NCBI GenBank assembly: GCA_028278625.1
Contig: JANQDY010000155.1
Coordinates: forward strand, 1-60,511
From: Thermodesulfobacteriota bacterium
GTDB lineage: Bacteria; Desulfobacterota; DSM-4660; Desulfatiglandales; Desulfatiglandaceae
Direction: 5' to 3'
DNA: 60,511 nucleotides
Shown: positions 43,986-51,942 of the stretch, in pieces
How positions within the stretch are numbered: position 1 is the first letter of the stretch
Layout of the letters: every line of letters begins with the position of its first letter
Notes under the pieces: model-generated
The model's database searches: none
What the model saw: the letters and a program-made list of their open reading frames with translations, nothing else
Told to the model about the DNA's origin: nothing
Position numbers and translations under genes: made by a program

Positions 43986-44888
43986 TCAGGGCAAGCGGTT
44001 TGTTCTGTGGGAATCCGGTGGTTCCAAGTGAGGATCACGCGTTTGTGACAAAGAAACCGATTCATTTGACTCGGTCCCAATGTCACTTTTCATTTTAAGC
44101 CTGCCCAGCATCGCAAGTGACTTTTTCAGATCCGAGGGACTGAAGACTTCGATATTGAGAATTCCCGTGTATCCCTTTTCCATCAGACATTGAATCCAGG
44201 ATTTCATCCTTTGAAAAGGCAGGACATCCAAAGAAAGATGCTCATCCCATCCATTGACACCATGGATGTGTATTTCCTTTATGGCCGGCAAATATCGATT
44301 CAAGGTTTTCCGAACGGATTCCCCTCCCAGAAGGAGGTGGCCGATATCGAGGCAGAAATCACAGCACCCTTCCTGTCTTATGGTTTCGAGCAATTGGGGG
44401 CTGTAATTGATGTTTTCCAGCAACAGCTTCCGTCCCAGGCCTGTTTCCGCCTGAATGCGCGCAAGGCTTCCCAGGGCCCTGTCCACCCAGGCGGCATAAT
44501 TGAACCGGTCCTTTTTCATTATGTAGCATCCTGGTATGGCCGTAAGTGTGGGTGGGGTGATTGGAACATGGAGTATGTGGCATTCGGGTGCAATGCCTTT
44601 TAACCGAGCAACAATTTCTGTGACCTGATGAACTGCAAAAACCCTCTTTGACTCCTCTTCCGAAGCAATTTCAAGGGAGGACGGCAAATGGACGGAGTAG
44701 GTCAGACCTTTTTCATCCTTTAAACCTCGAAGGAAGTGGATCTCATCAAGATTTGGAATATTGTTCTGTTCCGGCGTATGAAAAAGGAGAATCTCCACAT
44801 GGTTTAAGTATTCGGAAAGCTTCTTGACATTTTCAACCAGGTTTGGGCCATAAACCATGGAGGGCGCACCAATGGTGGGTGGGTTCAC
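43986..44888 (-). CDS. cbiR: TIM-barrel cobamide phosphodiesterase, CbiR-like
   Basis: 300 residues from GTG 44888, overlapping the upstream stop (GTGA). AP-endonuclease-2/xylose-isomerase-like barrel: GAPSMVYGPNLVENVKKL, NHVEILLFHTPEQNNIPN, LTYSVHLPSSLEI, CHILHVPITPP, LLLENINYSPQLL, FCLDIGHLLLGGES, KEIHIHGVNGWDEH and GILNIEVFSPSD. This order, especially the FHTPEQNNIP/YSVHLP pair, matches CbiR, which cleaves the nucleotide loop of cobamides to let cells replace the lower ligand. With the CbiZ domain at 9.4 kb, the cell has two corrinoid salvage enzymes. The residues after about 265 form an unstructured tail. Confidence 0.8.
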   Translation of the reverse strand: MNPPTIGAPSMVYGPNLVENVKKLSEYLNHVEILLFHTPEQNNIPNLDEIHFLRGLKDEKGLTYSVHLPSSLEIASEEESKRVFAVHQVTEIVARLKGIAPECHILHVPITPPTLTAIPGCYIMKKDRFNYAAWVDRALGSLARIQAETGLGRKLLLENINYSPQLLETIRQEGCCDFCLDIGHLLLGGESVRKTLNRYLPAIKEIHIHGVNGWDEHLSLDVLPFQRMKSWIQCLMEKGYTGILNIEVFSPSDLKKSLAMLGRLKMKSDIGTESNESVSLSQTRDPHLEPPDSHRTNRLP

Positions 44889-45079
44889 GGGTGGACAACA
44901 AGAACGAGTTCCCGCAAGCAGTGAGGAAAACGCTTTATCATGGGGTCATTCACCCGGTTTTTGTGGGCGGCAATGCACTCACAGCAGAGCCCGTGTCTCG
45001 GGCAATCCGTTTTTGGGCAAGAGCATTCGGCATTTATATTGACCCTGACGGGGCAATCCACGTGAGATGTTTCCATCAT
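44885..45079 (-). CDS. Small Cys-rich protein
   Basis: 64 residues with AECSCPKTDCPRHGLCCECI and AAHKNRVNDPMIKRFPHC: six to seven Cys plus His in a compact pattern, a conserved small family seen in anaerobes, often near corrinoid or redox genes. It may bind zinc or an Fe-S cluster. The stop overlaps the GTG of CbiR, so the two are translationally coupled. Function unknown. Confidence 0.78.
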   Translation of the reverse strand: MMETSHVDCPVRVNINAECSCPKTDCPRHGLCCECIAAHKNRVNDPMIKRFPHCLRELVLVVHP

Positions 45080-45099
45080 ATCCCTTCCAAAATTCCCAA

Positions 45100-45609
45100 T
45101 CAGCTTTTTTGCTCTCCAATGCCGTTATAAATAGCCTCGCGCACGCCCGGACCGCCACCTTTCAACCCTTTGGGATTCTTGCATCCATCCGAGCTTTTAA
45201 GGATTTCGGCATAAGTCCACGCCCCCGCCAGCCGCTGAAAATCAACATCCGTTCTTTCATTTCCTATCAAGCGAAAGAGCCACCCCCCATCATAGGGATG
45301 CTGCATGATGAATTCGGGGCCGTTTTTTACGGATGGGTTAAAGTGAATGCGGCCGGAGAGGGGCGCGTCGATATAAAGAATCTCTCGGGTGATGGCAAAG
45401 ATGACGGTTTCCTCCTGCTCAACCGATTGACCTTCGTTAACAAGCCATTCCACGCTTTTAAGCCCTCCCGCAAGGATGAGGGCGGGTTCGCTCAGGCCAA
45501 CGGTAACATGGTGATCATCCTGCTTGGCCCATAGCCCCTGCCTCACTGAATAGCGGCGATCTTCGGGCAATTCGGCGCGTCTTCCCAGAAATCTTTCGAA
45601 AATAATCAT
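45100..45609 (-). CDS. GcvH-like lipoyl-domain-fold protein lacking the lipoyl lysine
   Basis: 169 residues, AAGGAG before the ATG. The biotinyl/lipoyl-like fold is suggested by TVGLSEPALILAGGLKSVEWLVNEGQSVEQEETVIFAITREILYIDAPLSGRIHFNP and by PYDGGWLFRL, which mirror the glycine-cleavage H protein (VG.T..A, DAP.SG.I, GWL). At the site where H proteins carry lipoyl-Lys (ESVKA), the sequence is AITREILY with no Lys, so it probably is not lipoylated by the usual route. Such GcvH-like proteins occur in redox or sulfur operons. The selenoprotein gene lies immediately upstream. Confidence 0.72.
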   Translation of the reverse strand: MIIFERFLGRRAELPEDRRYSVRQGLWAKQDDHHVTVGLSEPALILAGGLKSVEWLVNEGQSVEQEETVIFAITREILYIDAPLSGRIHFNPSVKNGPEFIMQHPYDGGWLFRLIGNERTDVDFQRLAGAWTYAEILKSSDGCKNPKGLKGGGPGVREAIYNGIGEQKS

Positions 45610-45651
45610 TCCCTCTCCTTAACCGAAGGTATGGCAGTGGAAAGGAAGATA

Positions 45652-45969
45652 TCATCTTTTTAACACGCGATCAAGAATTCCCTTCTTTGCCGGTTTCGGC
45701 GGCGGAAGCCCCAGGTGCTTGCAGATGGCCGCCGCCACCTTTTCATCTGAAACGTCGGAACCCTCTACCAGAATTTCCTCGCCAATCATTACGGCAGGTG
45801 CAACCGGCAGATCCAATTCGAAGTATTCGTCGGTGTTGTATTCCGCTCGCGGTTTTGAAATGGTCTCAATTTCAATTTCGTATTTTTCGCCCAGACCGGG
45901 CATCATGGCTTTGAAATGCTTTCACGGTTTCCCGTTGGGTTCGTTTAAAAAAAATCTGACTTTCAACAT
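45652..45969 (-). CDS. Small predicted selenoprotein, thioredoxin/glutaredoxin-like (Sec16)
   Basis: 105 residues with TGA at 45924-45922 as Sec16. The start ATG 45969 has a perfect AGGAGG six bases upstream, while the ATG after the TGA has none, so translation must pass the TGA. Sequence around it: NEPNGKP-U-KHFKAMMPGL, then LDLPVAPAVMIGEEILVEGSDVS, which has the cis-Pro and beta-strand signature of the thioredoxin fold (APAVMIGEE) and an end rich in Lys. A single redox Sec with no nearby resolving Cys in the motif. A SECIS-like hairpin with loop GGTC lies 20 bases downstream. Next to the Sec rhodanese-DsbD gene, so probably in the same redox pathway. Confidence 0.87.
45889..45901 (-). promoter_or_regulatory. 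bSECIS-like hairpin of the small selenoprotein
   Basis: GCCC-GGTC-T-GGGC, 20 bases after the TGA. The GGUC loop with a following bulged U is the same form as in the E. coli fdhF SECIS element. Confidence 0.78.
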
Positions 45970-46013
45970 GGGAACCTCCTTCAATTTGATTGGACATTTT
46001 TTGACACAAGACC

Positions 46014-47759
46014 CTATTGGGTGTCGCTTTGTACCGCCACCAGCATTCGGTTCAAGAACTGATCCGGGGGGAGGAAATCGACCAGTCGAAGGTCCTTTCG
46101 TTCCTCACCTTCCGGTGCCAGAAACACAACGGTCGGAACCCCTTTCACCTTGTAACGGCTCAGTACCTCTTTATGCAAAAAGTTACGCTTTTTTGTCAAA
46201 TCTACTTTGACCATAACAAAGTCCCGTTCGGCTTTGTCGACCACCTGTTGGTCGTGAAAGGTGATGTCTTCCAACTCCCGGCATGGCGCGCACCAGTCCG
46301 CATAGAAATCAATAATGACCGGTTTTTTCAGTTCTTGGGCCCGTTCCAGCACTTCACGGGAGTAGGGTTGCCAGGTGACGCCGGGACCTTTCATCAACCA
46401 GTGGCCCACGAGGAGGACGGCCAGGACAAGGCTTGCCGTTCCCACAAGGGCCCTTACCCATCTGAAAATCCGGAAGCCGTTTTGGGTTTGATCAATCCAC
46501 CCCAGGTGAAGACCGGCGGCAACAGCAACCCCCGCCAGTGCGAGGACCCCAATGGTTTCCGGTAGGGCCGGTCTGATAAAGTAGGCGGCCATCCCCAGGA
46601 GAACCCAGCCCATCAGCTTCCGAACCCACAGCATCCACTCTCCTGAACGGGGAAGTTTTTCAATTTGGCCCGAAAAGAGGGCCAGGAAAAAGAGCGGAAA
46701 CCCGAGTCCAAAGCTCAAGGTGAAAAAGACCAAAAATCCGAGCCACGGGCTTCCCATGCCTGCCACCCAGGTTAAGAGCCCCAAAACAAAAGGACCAATG
46801 CAGGGGGCGGCGACCACGCCCAGGGTGATACCCATGAAAAGCGTGCCCAAATATCCTGCGTAAGACTTTGACGCTGCCCGGGTAAGGCCCGAGGGGAGTC
46901 TTAATTCCCAGAATCCGAACAGGCTGGAGGCGAAGAAAAGCATGACCGCCGCGATGATGATGAGGACTATCGGGTTCTGCAGCATAGACCCCATAAGGCC
47001 TCCTGTTAGCGCGGCGGTAACTCCGAGCAATGAATTGGTCACGGAAAGGCCACCGATGTAGCACATACCGTGAACGGTGAGGTTTCCCCGATTCTGTCCG
47101 CTCTTTCCGCCAAAATAGGAAACGGTTATGGGGATCAGCGGGTAGACGCAAGGGGTGAGATTAAGGGCGATACCGCCCGCGAATATGCCCAAAAGGGTCC
47201 AGATCATGGCCCAGCCGTGAAGCGGCCCGGGCTCATCCGGTTTTTCGAGTGGTTCTGATAGTCCCGCCGGTCTGCTTAGAACGGGCAAGCCCCTCTTAAG
47301 CCAATCTGGATAACCTTCTGGATAGCGATAAACCTTGTTAAACCCTAATGACGCAGCTACCCGAGCCGCCGAGTCGCTTCGGACTCACGAAAGCCCTGCT
47401 CAGAAAAATACGATAAACCGGTTCTTGTCGGATCCAAGTAATGTTTTTAGGGCGTCTTTTTTCTTCCATCTTGCAAACCAGGTGGGTTCCATGGGGAAGT
47501 TGACGGCCCCCTTGATGTGCCCCGAGCGGTATTCCCACTCCTGGCGGGTGTCCACCAGCAGGAGATCTTTATGATTCTCCCTATAAACCTTTTCCAGTGC
47601 ATCCGTATTGATCAGTTGATATCCGCCACTTTGAGCCTCGGCAATCACGTCTTCAAGGGTGGCTTTTTTTGGCGCCACCGAGCGGTTGGTAAACCACAAA
47701 AGCCCGATGGTTATGGCAATGGCCGCGAGTGCTAAAAGGCTTGTTCTGGTTCGATTCAT
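46014..47759 (-). CDS. Rhodanese-DsbD-thioredoxin fusion, predicted double selenoprotein (Sec120, Sec125)
   Basis: 581 residues when TGA at 47402-47400 and 47387-47385 are read as Sec. Order: membrane helix (about 6-26), rhodanese domain (LLLVDTRQEWEYRSGHIKGAVNFPMEPTW), the loop FF-U-AGLS-U-VRSDSAARVAASLGF where relatives have C-x-G-x-x-C, VYRYPEGYPDWLKRGLPV, then a DsbD-type membrane domain (LNLTPCVYPLIPITVSYFGG; AAPCIGPFVLG), and a C-terminal thioredoxin domain with YADWCAPCRE. Reading is continuous in one frame and the protein is intact after the TGA codons. DsbD moves electrons across the membrane; the rhodanese could supply or receive persulfide sulfur. Confidence 0.87.
47353..47369 (-). 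promoter_or_regulatory. bSECIS-like hairpin after the second TGA
   Basis: GCGGCT-CGGGT-AGCTGC (6 bp, one G-U pair), 15 bases after the second TGA and 30 bases after the first. A shorter stem (GAGTC/GACTC) lies between. Either could serve both codons. Confidence 0.5.
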
Positions 47760-47795
47760 TCTTTTCCCCTTGAAATGGCGGAAAGCAGCACCGGG

Positions 47796-48251
47796 CTATA
47801 TCTTCATCTCTCTTTTCAGTTTCGTGAGCAGGAATTCCGCTCCTGATCTCGAAAGGCCGCAGCCCTCCGCCAAATGATGGGGCTCGGTTTCGCCTGTCTT
47901 ATTGACAAAAGAGACGACTTCCTCTTCCAACTCCTCAAGCCAGTTTTCAAAGAGCAAAAAGATCTCCGGGTCAACGATTGTGGTCAGCTGCTTTGAGCGG
48001 CTCACCTTTTCCACCATGCTTTGACACATATCCGTTGGATCGACACCTTCGTCCATGCAGGTCGCCATTCAAAGGTGAACCAGGCTGGAGACTTTTTCAT
48101 TGGAAGCGTCTCCCACCAGGTTTGATATGACCGTGAGACGGGTTTCTTCTTCCAAAAGGGGAAATACCTTCTTAAGTATCCCGGAAAGGAATGATGCCGC
48201 TTCTTCCGGCGCCATTTTTAGGATCAGGTCTTCAATTTTCTTAATATCCAT
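47796..48251 (-). CDS. Candidate selenoprotein of unknown function (Sec61) or two adjacent small genes
   Basis: Two short frames (60 and 90 codons) lie in the same frame, separated only by TGA at 48071-48069 followed at once by ATG. Read as one protein of 151 residues: MDIKKIEDLILKMAPEEAASFLSGILKKVF...SSLVHL-U-MATCMDEGVDP. The second part has no ribosome binding site, and a partial stem-loop (CGAC.CT and AGG.GTCG) follows the TGA. The C-terminus (LAEGCGLSRSGAEFLLTKLKREM) looks like a helix-turn-helix. Sec near two Cys (UxxxC, then DMC) would suit a redox or metal site. The evidence is weaker than for the other Sec genes because I know no Cys homologue. Confidence 0.6.
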
Positions 48252-48270
48252 GAACTTCCGTCTCCAAAAA

Positions 48271-48606
48271 TCAAAATGAGGTTCGTCTGCTGAGGAGGGC
48301 CGTGGCCAACACCTCCAGTTGTTCAATAATGCCAAAAACACCTTTGTCCGCTATTTGATAATCAATAAAAGGGCCCCTTCGCTCAACATTCACCAGGAGT
48401 GTTCGTTTCAGTTCTTTGAGATGATGTGAGACAAGGGGTTGAGAAAGCTCCAGGGATTCCACTATTTGGGAAACGGATCTTTTTCCATCCATGAGACAGA
48501 GCAAAATGCGCAGTCTGTTTTCATCGGTAAAACTCTTGGCAAGATCTGCAATGAGATTGAGACGGCCATGAAAATGATCTGCCGGCTCAGTTTTTGGATG
48601 CGTCAC
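48271..48606 (-). CDS. ArsR/SmtB-family repressor
   Basis: 111 residues from GTG 48606 with GGAGGAAAG upstream. Winged helix: DENRLRILLCLMDGKRSVSQIVESLELSQPLVSHHLKELKRTLLVNVERRGPFIDYQI. A single Cys (in LLCL), so it is not the two-Cys persulfide-sensor type. It heads the operon with the candidate Sec protein, rhodanese-DsbD, the small selenoprotein, GcvH-like protein, CbiR and more, and likely represses it. The dyad at 48693-48718 would be its operator. Confidence 0.88.
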   Translation of the reverse strand: MTHPKTEPADHFHGRLNLIADLAKSFTDENRLRILLCLMDGKRSVSQIVESLELSQPLVSHHLKELKRTLLVNVERRGPFIDYQIADKGVFGIIEQLEVLATALLSRRTSF

Positions 48607-48692
48607 GCTTTCCTCCGTGGTTTTCCTGACGGATTGACCGCTCCCTCATGGAGATAGAATAAGATTGAACCGGAAAAAAAATCATATTAATA

Positions 48693-48718
48693 AATCAATA
48701 TCCATTTATATGTTGATT
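48693..48718. promoter_or_regulatory. AT-rich dyad upstream of arsR, likely operator
   Basis: AATCAATAT and ATATGTTGATT form an inverted repeat with one extra base in the right arm around CCATTT, 87 bases upstream of the GTG of the ArsR gene. The A/T-rich imperfect form is typical of ArsR-family binding sites. Confidence 0.5.
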
Positions 48719-48779
48719 TGATTGGTGTGTCAAGGCATAAACCATCCGAAACCGTATTGCCTTCACTTTTTTTTAAAAA

Positions 48780-48796
48780 ATCGTCCTTTGGACGAT
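48780..48796. promoter_or_regulatory. 17-bp palindromic operator (site 3)
   Basis: ATCGTCC-TTT-GGACGAT, a perfect dyad preceded by a run of A and followed by TTTATAC, 99 bases upstream of the DUF2284 start. It is identical to site 2 read on the other strand. Confidence 0.72.
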
Positions 48797-48894
48797 TTAT
48801 ACTCTCACCAGAGTAGGATAAGGAGGGAAAGGGGCATAGGGCTTTGGTATATCTTGCCCTGAACCCAAGAAACTTGAAAATCGGGAGGTTCCTT

Positions 48895-49401
48895 ATGGCC
48901 GAAGATTATGTCAAACTGATTGACAAGTGTTTGGAGATGGGCGCGGAGGGCGCAAAATTGATGAAGACCGATCAAGTGGTTTTTGATCCCAGGTCGCATC
49001 TCAAATGCCGGTTTGGATGCAATCGCTGGGGAAAATTCTGGACCTGCCCGCCCCACAATCGTATTTCCCAGGAAACCTTCATGGAATCTTTCGGCAAATA
49101 CAAGACCGCGTTGGTCATCAAGACATCCAATGCCAAGCTGGGGCAGGATATCTCCGTGGAGATCGAAAAGGAGGCCATGCTTTCTTACGGGGCCGTTTTT
49201 GCCTTTGCCCTGGCCTTGTGCGTGCAATGTGATGAATGCGCATACCCTGAGCCCTGTCGATTCCCTCATCTGGCGCGTCCTTCCATGGATGCCTACGGTG
49301 TTGATATCGGCAAAACCGTGGGGCGACTGAATTTTGATGTGAATTTTGATGAGAAAGGCGAGCTGCTTCCCGCCTGGTATTCAATGGTCCTTTTGGACTG
49401 A
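48895..49401 (+). CDS. DUF2284 metal-binding protein, second copy
   Basis: 168 residues from ATG 48895 (GGGAGG upstream), chosen over an upstream GTG without ribosome binding site. Motifs: KCRFGCNRWGKFWTCPPHN and CVQCDECAYPEPCRFPHLARPS, the DUF2284 Cys pattern, as in the copy at 11780. The number and spacing of Cys fit an Fe-S cluster or metal site. It is followed after 29 bases by a DUF1638 gene. The palindrome 99 bases upstream places it in the same regulon as the methyltransferases. Confidence 0.85.
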   Translation: MAEDYVKLIDKCLEMGAEGAKLMKTDQVVFDPRSHLKCRFGCNRWGKFWTCPPHNRISQETFMESFGKYKTALVIKTSNAKLGQDISVEIEKEAMLSYGAVFAFALALCVQCDECAYPEPCRFPHLARPSMDAYGVDIGKTVGRLNFDVNFDEKGELLPAWYSMVLLD

Positions 49402-49430
49402 CGGGGCTGTTTGATAAAGAGGAGAGATCA

Positions 49431-50060
49431 ATGAGTGTGGGGGTTATCTGCTGCCGGGTTCTGGAAGCGGAGATGCGGACGGTCGTTAAGGATTTCCCGG
49501 AGGTCTCATGTTTTGAGGTAATGGAATGGGGACTCCATATTGAGCCGGACCTGCTCCTTCACACCCTGACGGAACGAATTCTGTTGCTTCAGGAAAATGT
49601 CTCGGCCATTGTTCTCGGTTATGGCCGTTGTCAGACCTTGGACAGACTTCGGGACGATTTTTTAGTGCCGGTCTTTCGTCCACACGGGGATGACTGTATT
49701 GGTGTGCTTCTGGGACAGGAACCATACGAAAAAGCCCTTCTGGAAGAGGGGGGGACATGGTTTTTTACGCCGGGATGGACCGAGCTTGGGATGGAGTTTA
49801 TATTTCATGAACTTCAATTGAGCCCCCTGGCGGAAAGGGGCCTCGATCCCATGCAATTGGCACACCGCATGTTGAAAGATTTTACCCGGGGCCTATTCGT
49901 TGAGGCCGGGGGGGAAGATGTAAGAAGGCTTGAGCAGAAGGCAAAAGAGATATCAAAGACCTTTGGTTTGAGGTTTGAAAAAAGGCTTGGGACCCTTTCC
50001 AGTTTGAGAAGCACTTTAAACGAGGCGGTAAACGCCGCGTCATTAAATGGTGATCGATGA
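49431..50060 (+). CDS. DUF1638 domain protein
   Basis: 209 residues, beginning VGVICCRVLEAEMRTVV and followed by PDLLLHTLTERILLLQ, VLGYGRCQTLDRL and VFRPHGDDCIGVLLG, the DUF1638 pattern. The conserved Cys, His and Asp residues (CCR, GRC, GDDC) suggest a metal or corrinoid contact. DUF1638 genes are common beside corrinoid methyltransferase genes in anaerobes and methanogens; function unknown. It ends opposite the methyltransferase at 50247, with a strong hairpin in between. Confidence 0.8.
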   Translation: MSVGVICCRVLEAEMRTVVKDFPEVSCFEVMEWGLHIEPDLLLHTLTERILLLQENVSAIVLGYGRCQTLDRLRDDFLVPVFRPHGDDCIGVLLGQEPYEKALLEEGGTWFFTPGWTELGMEFIFHELQLSPLAERGLDPMQLAHRMLKDFTRGLFVEAGGEDVRRLEQKAKEISKTFGLRFEKRLGTLSSLRSTLNEAVNAASLNGDR

Positions 50061-50155
50061 TGTTCCTGAACCACGGCGGCGCTGGATGTGGAGAAATGCT
50101 TACGGGAAGATGTAGCGCTGAGGACCCCGTGTTCGGCGCCCAAATGGATGTTCCA

Positions 50156-50184
50156 TTGGGGGATCGGTCATGCCGATCCCCCAA
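50156..50184. terminator. Strong hairpin between convergent genes
   Basis: TTGGGGGATCGG and CCGATCCCCCAA form a 12-bp perfect stem with a 5-base loop, between the DUF1638 stop (+) and the methyltransferase stop (-). No long T-run follows on either strand, so rho-dependent or mechanical termination is possible. Confidence 0.6.
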
Positions 50185-50246
50185 AACAGGAGGCCGTCGG
50201 CTATTTGCCGGACCGGCTTTGCCGACAGTTCTTTGTGGATGGAAGC

Positions 50247-51299
50247 TTACAGACGTCCAACCGCAGGGGTAGGCCCTTTTCCGTATTCCCTGGCCGTCTT
50301 TACGATGGCCCGCATGTTTTCTTCTTTTATGTCCGGCCAAAGGTCGCAGCCGGGCCATATGGCGTCAACGCCGCCATCGACGTTTGTTTTGATCCCCTCA
50401 ATGGCCTGTTCAACGGTGGTCTCTTCCTTGCAGGGCAGTTCGAACACATCGAAATTACCGAAGAGAAGCACGTCATTGCCCAGTTTCTTGCGTGATTCCA
50501 CTAAATTGTTCTTAATGTCCACACTGAGAGCGTCGGCGCCGCACTCGTTCATCATTTCGATGATCAGGTCCGTGGCGCCGCAGATGTGAAGTACTTTCGG
50601 GGATTCCCAGGCATCCAGAATCTTTTTCACCCTTGGCTGGATCATTTTCTTCCAGGTCCTTGGGCTTAGCAGATCCGAACCGGTGGCCATTTCACGAAGG
50701 GTGATGTAATCCGCGCCCGCTGCCTGAAACGCTTTGCCGTTTTTGATGATCATCTCCGTGATTTGATCAAGGGCTCTTTCAACCAGTGCCTTCTGTTTGA
50801 AGACACCCTTCAAAAGTACATCCAGTTCCAGGAGCTGTCCGGCCATGGTAAAGGGTCCCAATTGCCAGGCGCCGATGGCGTGATCGGGCGCGTCCCGTTT
50901 GGCGATCTTGATGGCTTCGATGATCATGGGCATGCGGGCCTTTTCAAGGACGTCTGAAGGGATTTCCAGATCTTCCAGATTTTTCCACATCTTTTCGGGA
51001 ATGGTGGGATAGAGAATATCCGTGGAGTTTTCATAAAGGCTGATGGCATTGCCGATGGCCTCCGATTCACAACACATGTCGTAGGGAACGATGACTGAAT
51101 CGAAATCGAACATCTTGGCGGAAAGGATGGCCGATTGGGCCAGCTTGTTGGCATCGGTGTGGACCTGGGGGAATTTGTAGCCCAGTTCATTGATGGCCGG
51201 TAACAGCACCATCCCGTATCCGCTGAAAAACGGCATGGTATCCACGGGCTCCTTCTTGAAAACTCTCATGACTCTTTCTTTGGGTGTCAACTCTGGCAT
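50247..51299 (-). CDS. UroD-fold corrinoid methyltransferase (MtaA/MtbA family)
   Basis: 350 residues. Shares the ERVMRVFKKEPVDTMPFFSG start, KVLHICGATDLI zinc motif, DALSVDIKNNLVESRKKLG block and WPGCDLWPDIKEEN end with the gene at 15697, so the two are close paralogues. No corrinoid protein is adjacent on this strand; it may use the one at 14946 or another elsewhere. Divergent from the Sec-methyltransferase at 51943, with a 640-base regulatory region between them that holds site 4 and a hairpin in the leader. Confidence 0.9.
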   Translation of the reverse strand: MPELTPKERVMRVFKKEPVDTMPFFSGYGMVLLPAINELGYKFPQVHTDANKLAQSAILSAKMFDFDSVIVPYDMCCESEAIGNAISLYENSTDILYPTIPEKMWKNLEDLEIPSDVLEKARMPMIIEAIKIAKRDAPDHAIGAWQLGPFTMAGQLLELDVLLKGVFKQKALVERALDQITEMIIKNGKAFQAAGADYITLREMATGSDLLSPRTWKKMIQPRVKKILDAWESPKVLHICGATDLIIEMMNECGADALSVDIKNNLVESRKKLGNDVLLFGNFDVFELPCKEETTVEQAIEGIKTNVDGGVDAIWPGCDLWPDIKEENMRAIVKTAREYGKGPTPAVGRL

Positions 51300-51328
51300 A
51301 AAATTCTGTCTCCTTTCTGGTTTTAAAG

Positions 51329-51345
51329 TCTGGCAAAATGCCAGA
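51329..51345. repeat. Leader hairpin of the methyltransferase at 50247
   Basis: TCTGGCA-AAA-TGCCAGA, a perfect 7-bp stem, 30 bases before the ATG of the - strand gene. It would lie in the mRNA leader; a stability or translation effect is possible. Confidence 0.5.
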
Positions 51346-51942
51346 TTCTACCCTCGGCGTCAAGTGGCCTTAGGACGGCTTTTGGATATCTAACGGTCGA
51401 ATTTTGGGCAATAACCGGTCCAAAAGAGACTTTTGAAAAATATTGTTGATTGTTTCAAGAATAGGGAATAAGGTGAGACGGCTTGTGATGTACCGGCTTA
51501 TCATTCCAGGGCTTCAATAGGAAAAAGGGAGATTTTGTCCCATTTGGGGCATTTTTACCCGTGACAATTGAAAACGGTCCATTTTTATCTAAACAATTTC
51601 AGAGACTCTAACGCTTCCAACAGGGAAAATCGTCTGTTTTTTTTGTAAAATCATTCTTTGGACGATTTTCAGAGCATCAAGGTCCCATATATATATTTGC
51701 ACAATATATATTCTCTTACTTCGGATGTGAATCCTGAAATAATCCTTTGTGGTTTTTCAACCAAGAGGTTTTTGTGAATCACATTTTTCGGAGAAAATGT
51801 GGAGACAGGGCTCTGGAGTTCATTGGGTCCCCATTTTGCGCGGCGAATAAACGGATGCCGAAGAAAGGAGGTGCTGACGCAAAACGATCGATTTGGATGT
51901 GAAATCTGATGTCAACCCAAATGGTAAGAAAGGAGAGTCCAA
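51346..51942. other. Divergent regulatory region between two methyltransferases
   Basis: No gene is supported. The stretch is AT-rich and contains the 17-bp palindrome at 51650 and a half site (AAAATCGTCTG at 51627). Other than these I see only runs of T and short AT repeats (ATATATATTTGCACAATATATAT near 51692 is one imperfect dyad). Promoters for both units must lie here. Confidence 0.5.
51650..51666. promoter_or_regulatory. 17-bp palindromic operator (site 4)
   Basis: ATCATTC-TTT-GGACGAT, with AAA and TTT flanks, 277 bases upstream of the Sec-methyltransferase (+) and 351 bases upstream of the methyltransferase at 51299 (-). One arm is perfect and the other has two changes. Confidence 0.6.

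Noticed and set aside
48271..48606. ArsR as a BigR/SqrR-type persulfide sensor because of the rhodanese neighbour
   Set aside because: Only one Cys is present; the persulfide sensors need a pair.
48780..48796. The 17-bp palindromes as terminators
   Set aside because: They lie upstream of genes, not after stops, have 7-bp arms without consistent T-tracts and are conserved in sequence, not just in structure.
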